From positions 2,376,001-2,440,000 of the forward strand of contig JAJTWR010000021.1 of the NCBI GenBank assembly GCA_021613335.1: a stretch of DNA of 64,000 nt, written 5' to 3'. This DNA comes from Whitmania pigra (taxonomy: Eukaryota; Annelida; Clitellata; Hirudinida; Haemopidae). Positions 1 through 11,900 of this stretch are shown piece by piece; position 1 is the first letter of the stretch; every line of letters begins with the position of its first letter. The notes beneath the pieces were generated by a model. It was given only the letters and a program-made list of their open reading frames with translations, ran no database searches and had not been told where the DNA came from. Position numbers and translations under genes: made by a program.

Positions 1-29
1 TTTCCATATTAATAATGTGAAAAACAAAC

Positions 30-2524
30 CTCTGAAGATTTCTCATCAAGAAGATCAATAGACAACAGGGTTTTATGAAAATCTCCTTTCTGACCAAAAA
101 TTTTGAATTTCAATGGCTGCCATTTTCCCACATTGGTTAAATTTTCAAACTCCTTAGTAGCAGCTTCAGACCAATGAGAGGCTATCAAAAGAGGTAAGCA
201 AATTAAATAATACATACGAATGTTAAAGAAACAATATTTGCCATATCACAAGCAAAACCTTAGTAATGAAACAAATAAAATAAAAACATTTGTGAATCAA
301 ATCAATTTACCTAAAGGTTCAACACTGTCCAGGGAGCATTCAAGGGCCTGAAAAGGCACTGATAGGAATTGTGTGCTGAAGAAGCATTTAGCTAAGTCAA
401 TAAATCTATGGCTAAATAATAATTTTTAAATTAATGTTAAACCTTAAAGTTCTCACATTCCCTTGACTAATAATTTCAGTGTCTCCAAAATCCACAAAGT
501 ACAACACTAAGTCCCCATCAACAATATCCTTCACTTCTGCACGATACCAATTGCCATCATAAGGCAATTTTGATGTCACCATGTCACCAACAGCAAAACT
601 GTAAGTTTCCTTTAAAAAATATACATCAGGATTTTGAAACAAAATCCAAACATCAAAGACATTTGCTTATTCCAACCTATTCATTACTTTTAAAACCAGC
701 AACAAAACAAAGAATAAGTACCTTCTGAAAAATATGGTTAAGATCTATCTTAAGTCTGACATACAAAATAAAATATTTAAAATGAAACAATAAACCTACA
801 TCTGAAAAATGGGAGTTATAAAACTCATTCATTTCTTTTATCAGTAAATCCAATGGATCTACAGAATAATCTTGGCTGCAAGGAATTTTCTGTATCCAAA
901 AGTGACCAGGATGTTCAACAGCTGTTACAAAGCACATGGAGTAACCATCTAGTTGACGCCTCTCTGAAATAATCAAATGATTGATCAAACAATAAAAGTT
1001 CATTAAAATAATAATGAGTCTGAGCATCATTAGTGACAGAGGTTCCATTGAAACTTCACTGTAAACTTAGGGGATTCTCTTATTAAAAAAGCAACATGAA
1101 ATCTGACAGGGCCATAATTTGTATATTTATCTTAGAAACATGTGAATTAAGTGTGGATTCATTACCCTCCTCCAATGGTTTTTGGGCATCACCACTTTCT
1201 TTTGATACTAAATCCATGATCATCTTCTGCAAAACATTATTTTTAATTTTCATATCATAAAACATTTTCATAATATTTCATAATTTATTTCAAGTAATAC
1301 TATGTATTCCACAAAAGCTTTCAAAGTGTAACACATCCTATGTTTAACTAACAACTCAATCTGTAGTATAAATATTGAAGCTAAAAATGCTGACACATGC
1401 TATGCACATGGTGCCTTATAAATCAATTATTATTATTATTAAAAAAATGGTAATGCTCAGACAAGTTAATTTCTAAAATATGTAAATAATTAAACAAATT
1501 CCATACTTTGGCTGATAATAAAGAAATGGATGTTCCTCTAAGCTCAACTTCAACAAATTGCTTCTCTTTTTTTCTAGCCTCAGTTCTGTTAAGGATGATC
1601 TTGGCTTTGGATATTCTGCTCATATTCCTTATGTTCTCTCTGTTGATGCCTGATCAATAAATTAATTCACAAATAATTTAAATGCAAATATATCCTCTAT
1701 CTTTAAATAAAGTTTTGCAAACATTGAGGGCATGAATCTAAATGAACATAACTAGCAATAAGAAATCAAATGAAACTTCAACATATGGACCTAATACAGT
1801 TTTTATGGCAGATCTTGGAATGTAAATCGTCTCAGATATAACAGGCAGGTGATCCTCCAACAACTGGCGCACAATGGATTCTGCCTCTCTTACACCTTCT
1901 GCAGAACCACTAATCACCAGAATTTTGTCTTTATTTATTTCTGAATCATCTTGGAAGCTCATTCTGGTTCTTGTTTTCATCTGAATCTGAAAAAACATGT
2001 AGCATTACTAAAAAAAATGCAGTAAGTTGCAGCAAGTAATCTACCAAATGGCAACAGTAGAAATCACAATAACTGAACCATAACAACTTCAAACACTTTA
2101 GATCAGCCCACATAAAGACAAACAGAATGAGAGGGTCAGAATGCAGCGCACTAAACAGCTAAAAGCCATTGCAACACCTCAATAGATCATCAGTATCTAC
2201 AATAAGATGAATGAAAACAAAGCCATACAGCATTGATCTGAACTCCTTGCAAGCCAATTACAACTTTGACTGAGTCATTTGGAACCCTTAGTCGAGATGT
2301 TTTAATGCTAACATTGTCATCCTCCTCTTCTGATGAAAAAAATATTATTAAAGTACAAAATATTTAAAACAACTTCACACTGAAATTTCAGGAAATGAAA
2401 TGTCTGATCTAAAAGTTAACCTACCCTCATCTCTCTTGAACAACAAATAAAGGAAGAGAAGTGTAGCTGGAAAAGAAAGAGCAAGGAGAAGTTTCTGTGT
2501 AGCTGTGAGTGTGGCTGGTCTCAT
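30..2524 (-). CDS. TDRKH: Tudor and KH domain-containing protein (TDRKH/Papi), 3' end outside window
   Basis: Mitochondrial-outer-membrane piRNA-pathway scaffold; the family binds methylated PIWI proteins through an extended Tudor domain. Coding exons on minus: 2524-2425, 2329-2229, 1986-1791, 1649-1507, 1226-1166, 963-800, 609-443, 375-311, 181-30, with matching phases and no stops; a donor follows position 30 and the gene continues past the window edge. Order: an N-terminal membrane anchor within the first 30 residues (a run such as LLLALSFPATLLFLYLLF), KH1 (VPNDSVKVVIGLQG), KH2 (IPRSAIKTVLG joined to GINRENIRNM), then Tudor (HPGHFWIQ, GNWYRAEV, LYFVDFGDTE, VPFQALECSL). The linker between KH2 and Tudor is only about 20 residues, far shorter than the roughly 100 in vertebrate proteins. 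The KH GXXG loops read GLQG and GINR, so the second is not canonical. Start ATG at 2524 lies just inside an exon that begins near 2563 after a tttacag acceptor. Confidence 0.93.
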
Positions 2525-2849
2525 TTTATTCAAGCAAACAGCAATATAGGGATTTGTTGAATATCTGTAAATAAAATAATATTGTACTTTATTGATAATG
2601 CACTCGACAAGTATCCTTACAAATGATACGTAAAAAGAATGGCTCTCGAAAATGCGAAAACACCAGCAACCGCACCCAGACAAATCTGAACTTTCTTTGC
2701 AGAAGCTGGTTTTATACTCAAGCCATGAGCAACGTGTTTATTCAGCAGCCTACTGTATTAGCATATTCTACTGGAGTAGTAGGCAGGGATGAAGATACTA
2801 TCAACTCATGCTCAAAAAATTTCTCAAATGTTCCAAGCAAGAAATATTA

Positions 2850-2897
2850 TAACATAACATAACATAATATTAATTTATAGTGGTTTAAGAAGAAGGC
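2850..2897 (-). repeat. CR1 LINE 3'-tail fragment in the TDRKH 5' intron
   Basis: Read on minus, this is CTTCTTAAACCACTATAAAT followed by a (ATGTT)n tail. The same sequence ends the CR1 LINE at 19.8 kb and the LINE fragment at 63.4 kb, so it is a very short 3'-end insertion of that family. Confidence 0.65.
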
Positions 2898-3393
2898 ACA
2901 GCAATCTATAGAGATTTTCTTTACATTACATAATTCTTCTCAAACTTCATATGTGTAGCAATTAACATGGTTACAACTCATAAGTAACCGAATATGCATG
3001 TTTTGAAACATTTTAGCTTTATGAGTTTTATAATCATGTTAATATACCATGGAAAAAAAAACAAAAGTAGAAAACATGCCTTTCCTAGAAAGTGGTATGT
3101 TATCGACGCGAATGATGCAATATTTAATTTTAAGGACAATAGCTAAATGTTTGCTAATAAACTAAATAATTCATCTTTAGCATGAACCAAATTCAATGAT
3201 AGGAATAATTTCACAAAAAGCACTTATAAAAACCCGATCTCTTTGAAGCGCATGCCTTTTGAACTAAGTAGACCGACCCACATGAACCACAAAAGTATTT
3301 ACAAAACATGATTTAAGCAGCAAAATAGCTGAAAATACTTTTGAAATCATCCGCTGACACATTTCAGAAGAAAACAACTCAGTAGACACTTAC

Positions 3394-3425
3394 CAGCAGC
3401 TTCAGACACTATCATGGAAAACGGA
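3394..3425 (-). other. Probable 5' untranslated exon of TDRKH
   Basis: On the minus strand a strong donor (GCTGCTG|gtaagtg) ends at 3394, and the next acceptor on that strand is tttacag at about 2564, just before the TDRKH start codon. The upstream limit of this exon is not defined. It contains an ATG at about 3415 that, spliced to the next exon, gives a short upstream reading frame of about 18 codons closing before the TDRKH ATG. Inferred from splice signals only. Confidence 0.5.
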
Positions 3426-4356
3426 ACATGACAACGGCGCAATTCCGAACATGTAACAACAAACATCAGAAGGTGGTAGAATACAAATTATTAAGAAGCA
3501 ATGACTAAGGTGCAGCAGATGCATACTATAACTATAAATTACAGTCTTAGTTCTTCATAAATTAATACACGTTCAAAAGTTAGTTTATTTCAGTAACATG
3601 TGTTACTTGTTGTCTAGGTAAGCTTGAATAGTTGGGGGCATATTGAAATGGAATAGTAATTTTCAAAATGTGTTGAGGAACATACAAACACTTCAACTAG
3701 ATATAATTATAATTTAACGCCTTCAAAATATCGCTACGCAACCATCCAAATCATAATTTTGGAACATGTGACCAATAAACAGTCAAATGGCATTTAGATA
3801 CATTTGGAAAGGAAAAGACGATGAAAACAACATTTTATAGTTTCTTTAAGGCTAACTATGCCATAATAAGAAAAGTAATAACAGAGGCAGAAAACAACGG
3901 ATACTGCATTAGTATATAGAATAATCCTGTGAGATCGTTAAAAGATAGTTAAATGACATAGTTAAAAAATATATTCATAAGCAAAACAGGATGCAAAGGA
4001 GACGAAGGACGACGTATAAATCTTGGAAAAAGGATGAAAGCATTGACATTGAAAGAGCAGAAGTTCAGGAAGAAATAAATTAAAAGAATTTAAGAATGTG
4101 ACATCATGTCACACACCAGTCATGAGACTTATTGAAGGACCTTAGGTTCCAAGTCCTGAAAAATTTAAATTAAACAATTTAAATGTATATTTTCAAGAAA
4201 CACTTTTGTAATTCCTAAAAAATGATATAAAACAATTGGAAATTTATTAATTATCAACTATTAACTTTAGGATAGAAAGAAAAAGATCACCTTTTAAAGT
4301 TTTACGAGGTTTTTCCATCCTTTAAAAACGCTGAAACGGCATCCCTGTATCTGAGA
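3426..4356. other. Intergenic, nothing recognised
   Basis: AT-rich sequence upstream of TDRKH. No reading frame of note, no repeat with a partner elsewhere in the window, and no RNA gene was seen. Confidence 0.6.
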
Positions 4357-4372
4357 AGACAGACAGACAGAC

Positions 4373-4411
<39 letters not shown>
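4357..4411. repeat. Compound (GACA)n(GA)n microsatellite
   Basis: About four units of ACAG/GACA pass directly into roughly 18 uninterrupted GA dinucleotides. Confidence 0.95.
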
Positions 4412-4414
<3 letters not shown>

Positions 4415-4699
4415 AGTATAAAAAGAAACGTATAGGTATATATCTTTAGTTTTAGAAGGTGTGTCCTAACGAGCTGTTAGAAGTGGCAAACCTGGATTGG
4501 ATGGACGGGCTGGTGGATGGCCTAACTGCCAGCCCAAGTGATTGTGAATACAGATCTAAATGGCATTCATGGTGAGATAAAAATGTGAAAACATTAATGT
4601 TTTTTAAGTATAAGTACTTTAAGAGCAGATTACTTTACAAAGGTGCTCCAAGGATGATTTTGTTTACGAGTTATTATGGGTTATCATGATTCATTAATG

Positions 4700-4765
4700 C
4701 TAGGCGTCGGTAGACGAATGATTAAGACTTTGGCCTTGGTTCGACTCCGTTAGGACTTCAAATCC
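4700..4765 (+). repeat. Possible tRNA-derived SINE head
   Basis: Contains a perfect pol III B-box (GGTTCGACTCC) at about 4738 and, some 30 bases upstream, an A-box-like stretch. It cannot be folded into a whole tRNA with paired acceptor ends, so it is not called a tRNA gene. No second copy is seen in the window. Confidence 0.3.
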
Positions 4766-4976
4766 CATTCTCTCTCAAGAGCTTTTATAATTAATACCTA
4801 ATTTTAGTCCATCAAATGAAAGATTTTATGATAACTTGGATTCATATATGGATTAGACATTCAAATTTTAAAAAAGTGACCAAATTTCTTTCACATGATT
4901 TATGACATTCCCTGGCTAAACCCCGCCTAAAATTTGCCGAGGTCGAGATTGCCAAAAAAAATCCGATGCCAGGGTT

Positions 4977-5955
4977 CAGTGGCGCAACCAGCGAAAAATG
5001 CTGGGGGGGCTCAAGTTTAGAAAAGGGACGAAAGCCCGATGCAGTCGAAAAATTTTTGAAACTGTTCAAATCAAAACTACCAATTATAATTAATAACGAA
5101 TTAAAGATAGAACAGATAATAATAATAATTATAATAATTAATTTATAAAGCGCCATGTGCATAGCGTCAGAGGCGTCAGATTATTATCATTATGAGTTTA
5201 ACTATCTTCTGTCTGCAGTCTTATTTTGTATCTTTAATAATTTATTAATGAGTTTGACTATCTTCTGTTTCAAACCAGTTAAATCCCCTTACCCCCCCTT
5301 TGGAAAAATTGCAGGGTCTCTCCTATTAGTTTAGAAAAGGGACGAAAGCCCGACGCAGTCGAAAAATTTTTGAAACTATTTAAATCAAAACTACCAATTA
5401 TAATTAATAAAGAATTAAAGATAGAACAGATAATAATAATAATTATAATAATTAATTTATAAAGCGCCATGTGCATAGCGTCAGAGGCGTCAGATTATTA
5501 TCATTATGAGTTTAACTATCTTCTGTCTGCAGTCTTATTTTGTATCTTTAATAATTTATTAATGAGTTTGACTATCTTCTGTTTCAAACCAGTTAAATCC
5601 CCTTACCCCCCCTTTGGAAAAATTGCAGGGTCTCTCCTATTAGTTTAGAAAAGGGACGAAAGCCCGACGCAGTCGAAAAATTTTTGAAACTATTTAAATC
5701 AAAACTACCAATTATAATTAATAAAGAATTAAAGATAGAACAGATTATTATTATTATGAGTTTAACTATCTTCTGTCTGCAGTCTTATTTTGTATCTTTA
5801 ATAATTTATTAATGAGTTTGACTCCTGTCTCAAAGTTTCAAACCAGTTAAATCCCCTTACCTCCCCCCCCCCACCAAAAAAAACCCTCATCGGATTTGGA
5901 AAAATTGCAGGGTCTCTCCTATTAGGCCAGCCCCCCCCCCCTAGTTGCGCCAATG
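4977..5955 (-). mobile_element. Non-autonomous hAT element, copy 1
   Basis: Starts CAGTGGCGCAACCAGCG and ends TTGCGCCAATG, imperfect terminal inverted repeats of hAT type. Flanks CCAGGGTT (4969-4976) and CCAGGGTC (5956-5963) are an 8-bp target duplication with one mismatch, as expected for hAT. Its ends match those of the element at 5985-7194 in the opposite orientation. No transposase is present; the interior is largely a tandem duplication. Confidence 0.85.
5014..5760. repeat. 314-bp tandem repeat inside the hAT element
   Basis: The unit beginning AGTTTAGAAAAGGGACG recurs at 5014, 5328 and 5642, an exact 314-bp period. The third unit has lost the segment that carries the AATTAATTTATAAAGCGCC stretch. 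Each complete unit contains a minus-strand copy of the LINE/SINE tail motif CGCCTCTGACGCTATG (near 5165 and 5480). Confidence 0.9.
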
Positions 5956-5984
5956 CCAGGGTCCCCGGTCTCAGTTGATACAGC

Positions 5985-7194
5985 CAGTGGCGCAACTAGG
6001 GGGGGGCAGGCCTAATAGGAGAGACCCTGCAATTTTTCCAAATCCGATCAGTTTTTTTTTGGTGGGGGGGGGGGGGTAAGGGGATTTAACTGGTTTGAAA
6101 CTTTGAGACAGAAGATAGTCAAACTCATTAATAAATTATTAAAGATACAAAATAAGACTGTAGACAGAAGATAGTCAAACTCATAATAATAATAATCTGT
6201 TCTATTTTTAATTCTTTATTAATTATAATTGGTAGTTTTGATTTAAACAGTTTCAAAAATTTTTCGACTGCGTCGGGCTTTCGTCCCTTGTCTAAACTTG
6301 AGCTCCCCCCTCAGCATTTTTCGCTGGTTATCTGATGATCAGATAATGTCGTTTTGACAACCCTGCCTTGGCTGCTCTTGATGCTTTGCAGAATGGCACA
6401 ATGACTCCCGAGCTTTCGGAATTCTGTAACCTTCATGGAAAAGACGCTGAAACTGTGCAAAGACAGCTCCAATTCACATCGACAAGTTTACGTGCTGATC
6501 AGTCTGACCCCAATGCGTGTATCGAACTACAAGATCTTTTCTGTGCCACAAGCATTCAGCCCGAGTTGCATATGCTCGATGTTGCTCTTACTCAGACATT
6601 TACGTCATCAGATGCAGAAAGGGCATTTTCTAAACTTCGCCTTATTAAAAGTCATCTCGGGACGACTATGTCTGCCTGTCGTTTGCAAAGTTTATTGAGA
6701 ATATCTGTGAACAAAACAACTACTGCACTTCTTCCAGTAAATAAAATGGTGAACAGATTTTCACAGATTGATCGAAAAATTATTTTGTAACTGTAAACAC
6801 ATCAAAATGTAATTTAGACTATAACATTTCAAAATTGTTTTAAACTGTTTAGGATCTTAATTTTATACATAATTTAGATTAGGTGAAATGTTTAGGATAT
6901 CAATCATATCATATTACAATTTTAAACATATCATAAACTTTTTTTTTACAGTTGCTTTAACTGGCTTGAAACTTTGAAACAGAAGATAGTCAAGCTCATT
7001 AATAAATTATTAAAGATACAAAAAAAGACTGCAGACTTATAAATAAAAACTTATAATAATAATCAGTTCTATCTTTAATTCTTTATTAATTAAAATTAGT
7101 AGTATTGATTTGAACAGTTTCAAAAATTTTTCGACTGCGTCGGGCTTTTCTAAACTTGAGCCCCCCCCAGCATTTTTCGCTGGTTGCGCCCCTG
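5985..7194 (+). mobile_element. hAT element, copy 2, with transposase remnant
   Basis: Begins CAGTGGCGCAACTAG and ends CTGGTTGCGCCCCTG. It is flanked by a perfect 8-bp duplication GATACAGC (5977-5984 and 7195-7202). It lies 29 bp from copy 1 in inverted orientation, so the pair forms a large inverted repeat. The interior carries a truncated transposase frame at 6368-6790. Confidence 0.92.
6368..6790 (+). pseudogene. hAT transposase C-terminal fragment (dimerisation domain)
   Basis: About 140 codons open to a stop at 6790. The diagnostic hAT dimerisation motif is SSDAERAFSKLRLIKSHLG followed by MSACRLQSLLRIS, resembling ZMYM/TTF-type hAT proteins. The BED finger and the DDE catalytic core are absent, so the protein cannot be an active transposase. 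It sits inside the terminal repeats of the 5985-7194 element. Confidence 0.85.
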
Positions 7195-7202
7195 GATACA
7201 GC

Positions 7203-8969
7203 CTTTTGAAGATCGCCTGCAGGGTTGCCAGTGTTGGCTTTTTAAGTCAAGATCGTGGTATTTTTTTTTAGTTTTGGATCCAATATGGGTTTCTAAGTGC
7301 TTTGTTTGGAAATCTGGGCGAATGAATGCTCAGGCTCATTCCCGCATAAAATCCCCACTAATGTCTGAAGCATGTCTAAAATGCCTCTGTTTACGCGCCG
7401 TCCCCACAACTCCAGTTTGTCTTTAAATGCAGCCACTTTGCCAACTTAAAAACAGCTGTTATTTTCTCCTGAAGGGACATATTGAGTTTATTGAACAGAC
7501 TGAATATATCACAGATAAGCCAGTTTTACGACCCAACCTTGTCAATGGAATGTGCTGCCAAAGGTGAGTTTCTGAGAGAAATCATTGCAATGGCTCTCGT
7601 GATTCTAATACTCTGGTTAGCGATTTGCCTCCGGATAACCATCTTATTTCTGTTTATAAGGGAAGGCATCTGTTCTCTGCGTCCATCTCCTCACAAAGCT
7701 ATAGTCAAACAGACGCGTGTGCTTTGACTTTAACGAATCAATCAATACGATGTTAAATAACACGCTAGCAAAAATATGGCAGCGGTTGTTCTCAAGCCCT
7801 ATAAGATATTTTAATTTTTGTAAACAAAATAGAAATAATTTATTGTTCCTTGGGCGCACCGCTACCCCCCGCATCCCGGGGACCATTGCATTAGGCCATG
7901 CGGGCGGACAACCCAAGCTGAACTGATGTTGGCGGCTTTTATGACCGAGCGCAATACTCCGTTTTCGCAAAACAATTTTTTCGCATGTTAAGTTGGACAA
8001 AACCAAACTGGCTAACAAACTCTTGTTTTGGTCGTTGAGCTATTGCTTTTTAGCCAAACAAGCAATTGCCAGGAATGGAATCTTTGATCCAAGTTAATTC
8101 CTGACAAGAATTTGGTTGATAATGTGATGCTAGGACGTTGTTGACAGAGACATGACAACAATAGGAAACAACATCCAATACCCAAATAAAATTTTTATTA
8201 AATTTTGATATTTATGATGATGCAATTTCTGACATACTCTGTTGAAATTTTGAATTAAAATAAAGTTGTGCTTGACTGTTTAATTAATAATCTGATCTTT
8301 ATTTAATTATTTATTAGACCCATGGCTACGTATAATAACAGGCATAATAATTAAAATAATTATAATTGACAATAAAAGCTGGTTTAATATGATCTGGGCT
8401 TGTCTTGATTTTTCTGGTCGGGTGATTTGACCATGTCCTATTTCCCGCACATTCTTTGCAATCTAAATAAAGTTGTTCAAATTACTTTTTTGCGCATTAA
8501 TTGTTATAATATGTATATTTATGTACGCATATTTTCTTCTAAACACTCTATTAAACACCGCGGCCCACTTTCTGTTACAACACTTTTAAACTAGTCTCCA
8601 TAATTTTCACAATTTTAAAGCACAATTTAATGCCAAGTTATAATGCCGGGTGTAAGAGCTCGAAATTTCTTTATATTTATGTTATGCATAAATGTGTGTG
8701 TATGTTCGATTAAACGCAATAAAATTTAGACTTAAATATAACTCAGGTAAAAATTCTGTTACCATGTCACTCGTGCAAACATTTCAAACATTTTTTTTTA
8801 ATTCCCCGAACAATTGAGTAAAAATGACTGCTTATTAATATAAGCGTACGAAACGCAGATTCTGCGGTGTGCCCCGCATGTTTCTCATTGGATCCGATTG
8901 TTGAGGGTGTCGTAGTTATCGATGATATACAAATAACTTTACGTACCTATCCAAAAGTTCATTTGCATA
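7203..8969. other. Intergenic; one short MITE copy, otherwise unrecognised
   Basis: Besides the 7780-7862 repeat I see only short chance frames. The last few hundred bases should include the TMX3 promoter, but no TATA box or start-site motif is clear enough to call. Confidence 0.5.
7780..7862 (+). repeat. MITE copy related to 23,683-23,824
   Basis: Starts CAGCGGTTGTTCTCAAGCCC and runs to CCTTGGG; it matches the reverse complement of 23,745-23,824 almost throughout. The CAGNGGTT end is typical of Charlie-like hAT MITEs. Confidence 0.7.
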
Positions 8970-11900
8970 ATGACTAGCTTGCCTTTACGTTGCATTATAG
9001 TTTGTTTTTGTATTGGTAAGATGGCTTTTATTAAACAAGTGCAAGCTAGACATTTTTTTGTAATTTATTATTTCAGGATTTTGTGTCCATGTTAAAAGTC
9101 AAGTAATGGAAGTGGACGAAAGGTTTTTGCAAGAAATTTGAAATATCTATCATTAATAGGCTAAATTAATAACTTACTTTTATTGTCAGTTTTCAGGAAA
9201 AAAAGCTAAACTTTGCCTGGTTATTGAAGGTAAATATATATATGTAAATGTATATATTTGCTAGAAAAGTTTTGTATTGAATGTACTCAATCAAAAATGA
9301 CAAATCTAAATTATCTGGTTAATTGAAACAAATCTTCACCAGTTTTATGCCCCTTGGTGTGGGCACTGCAGGAGGCTGGAACCAATTTATCACCAAGTTT
9401 ACCTTGGTTTAAAAGGGAGTCCTATAATTGTTGCCAAAGTAGATGCCACTAGATACCCAAGTCTTGCATCTGCCTATGATATTCGTGGCTATCCAACAAT
9501 TAAATTGTTAGTTCTATGTTATGATGATTTGCTAGAGTCATAAGTTTTCTAAGTTGCTATTAATATTCCCATTTTTGTCATGGCAGCATTCAAGGGGATA
9601 AAATAATTGATTATAGTGGAGATAGGACAAAAGAAGATATTATTGAATTTGCCAAAAAAGCATTTGGGTGAGTGCTAGTCATTTACCTTTCACAAATTTG
9701 TCATTTTAATTTCTTTTACAGGCCCTCAATTTCCTTAATAAAAAATATTGAGAATTTTTCAAACATTCAAAAACATCTCTCCCAGAGTGTTTTTTTTACC
9801 TACATTTCTCAGGCTTTGGAAATACCTGATACAGATGTTGACTTTGTTAGCATTCACCTTTATTGCAATATTTATTAATTAACCTTTAAGTTTGCATTAT
9901 TTATTAATCACTTATTTAATGATCCTCTAGTTAACATATAAACAAGTAGCAGAGAAGTTTGCCATCAGTACCTCATTTTTCCTTATTGAGAAGAACTCAC
10001 TGCCAGAAGTAATGCGATGCAGTGCAATACACAATAGAAATTTTGCTGGTTTTTATACATTTAACTTTATAATAATTGCAGGAAACTCTCACCTTAAAAG
10101 TTCCCACTGTCCTTGTCTGGAAAGATGGTCTACATTTTGAGTTTAAAGGTTTTTGGTTAAATCTTACATTAAATTAAAAAAAGTTATTTGCTGGATGAGA
10201 GTCAGATGAATTTAAAACCAATCAGGAGAAATTAAGGATTTGGAGAGTTGGGTGAATACAGAAAGATTTTCGGTTTTTCCTGCAGTTGGGGGAATTGGAC
10301 TAAATGACATGTCATCTCTTGACAAATTGCTCGTCATATTTGTTCATGCTCAGCAGTCGAGTGAGTGAGTGACATTTTTTGAAGTTTGTGATTTAATTTT
10401 TTTTTAATGAGAAGGATGTAATTAGGTGATTTGTTTTGACAAGCTATTTACAATGTAATGCATATGACTATCAGTTGCTGGACTTGATTATTTTAATAAT
10501 GTTGTGTGACGTGGCTATGTTTAAGATTAAGTCTCACGTAGTTAGAAAATATCAAGTGAAATTATTCACAACATCTCAATGTTCAGGTTACTGTAAGTTT
10601 TCATTACTATTGAATTATTATCTTTGTCAGAAATATATTAAGGTTTTTAACCTAAATTTGAATTTATTTTTAAGGTAAGTTGATTTGCACCTTTATATAA
10701 ATTCCACAGGTACTAACTGGTACTTGTTTTTATGATTATAAATCTCAACACATTCTTACACAATTTTGGAAATGTTGGCTAGTTCACTATATTTTATAGA
10801 TTAAAGTTATTTACTTTGTTTATAAATTACATTCTTTTTCGTATTAATCGGTTTTGCTTACATTTCTTGTATTAAGCACATGTGTTGCAAGTACAAGTGG
10901 GCCATTTGCAACATTAAAGAAATATTGTAAAAAAAATCATTACATAGGACCTTTAAGATTATCCAGAAATTGTTCCAGGGCCAATGACAAATGGATTGGT
11001 CGAATTGGCAACAGTAGTTCTTCTCGGCGTTACTTTTGATTCCCATCTCAGCTTTAAACAGCATGCCTCCTCCATAGCAAAATCTTGCAATCATCTCATC
11101 TGGGCTATACGACACATCCGCCCACTCCTCTCGGTTGACATGACTGCTGCTCTCGCCCGCTGCCTGGTCCTCTCCCGCCTTGACTACTGCAACTCCCTCC
11201 TGTATGGCGCTCCAGCCTCTCTTACCCTCTCCTTTCAGCGCATTCAAAACAAGTTAGCCAAACTTGTTCTTCTTAATCCCTATCTCACCAGCTCCGAGGC
11301 CCTGACACAACTGCATTGGCTACCCATCCATCTTCGCATCATCTACAAAATATCTCTGCTCACTTATCGAACATTAACCACATTCAACCCCCCTTATCTC
11401 CATCATCTCATTCGCCACCGTCACATCCCCGATCGCCTCCGCTCATCTTCTATAATTCATCTCCATCAACCTGTCCACATATCATCCATCGTCAACCGAG
11501 GCTTCTCTCATGCCTCGCCCGCCGTCTGGAATAGCCTGCCCCCCATCATCCGGTCTCAGCCCACGCTCGAGCTCTTCAAGCGCCAGCTGAAGACCCATCT
11601 CTTCAAAAAGTTCCTTGAAGAATCAAGGCGCCTCTGACGCTACGCACAAGGCGCCATAGAAATAAACTATTATTATTATTATTATTATTATTAGTAATGT
11701 GTCATGCTCACAACCCAGCCTATTATCAGGAAGAGCCCTTTGGTAAGGGCACTATATAAATGTTAGATTGCTTATAGTGCCTTCAGGCCTAATCGGATAC
11801 ACAAGGCACTCAAGCATACAATGGTTAATTGCTCTTAGAAATCAGCATTGGTTTCAGCTTGGACCCACCTGCTAATTATCCAATTATTATGGTGAAGCCA

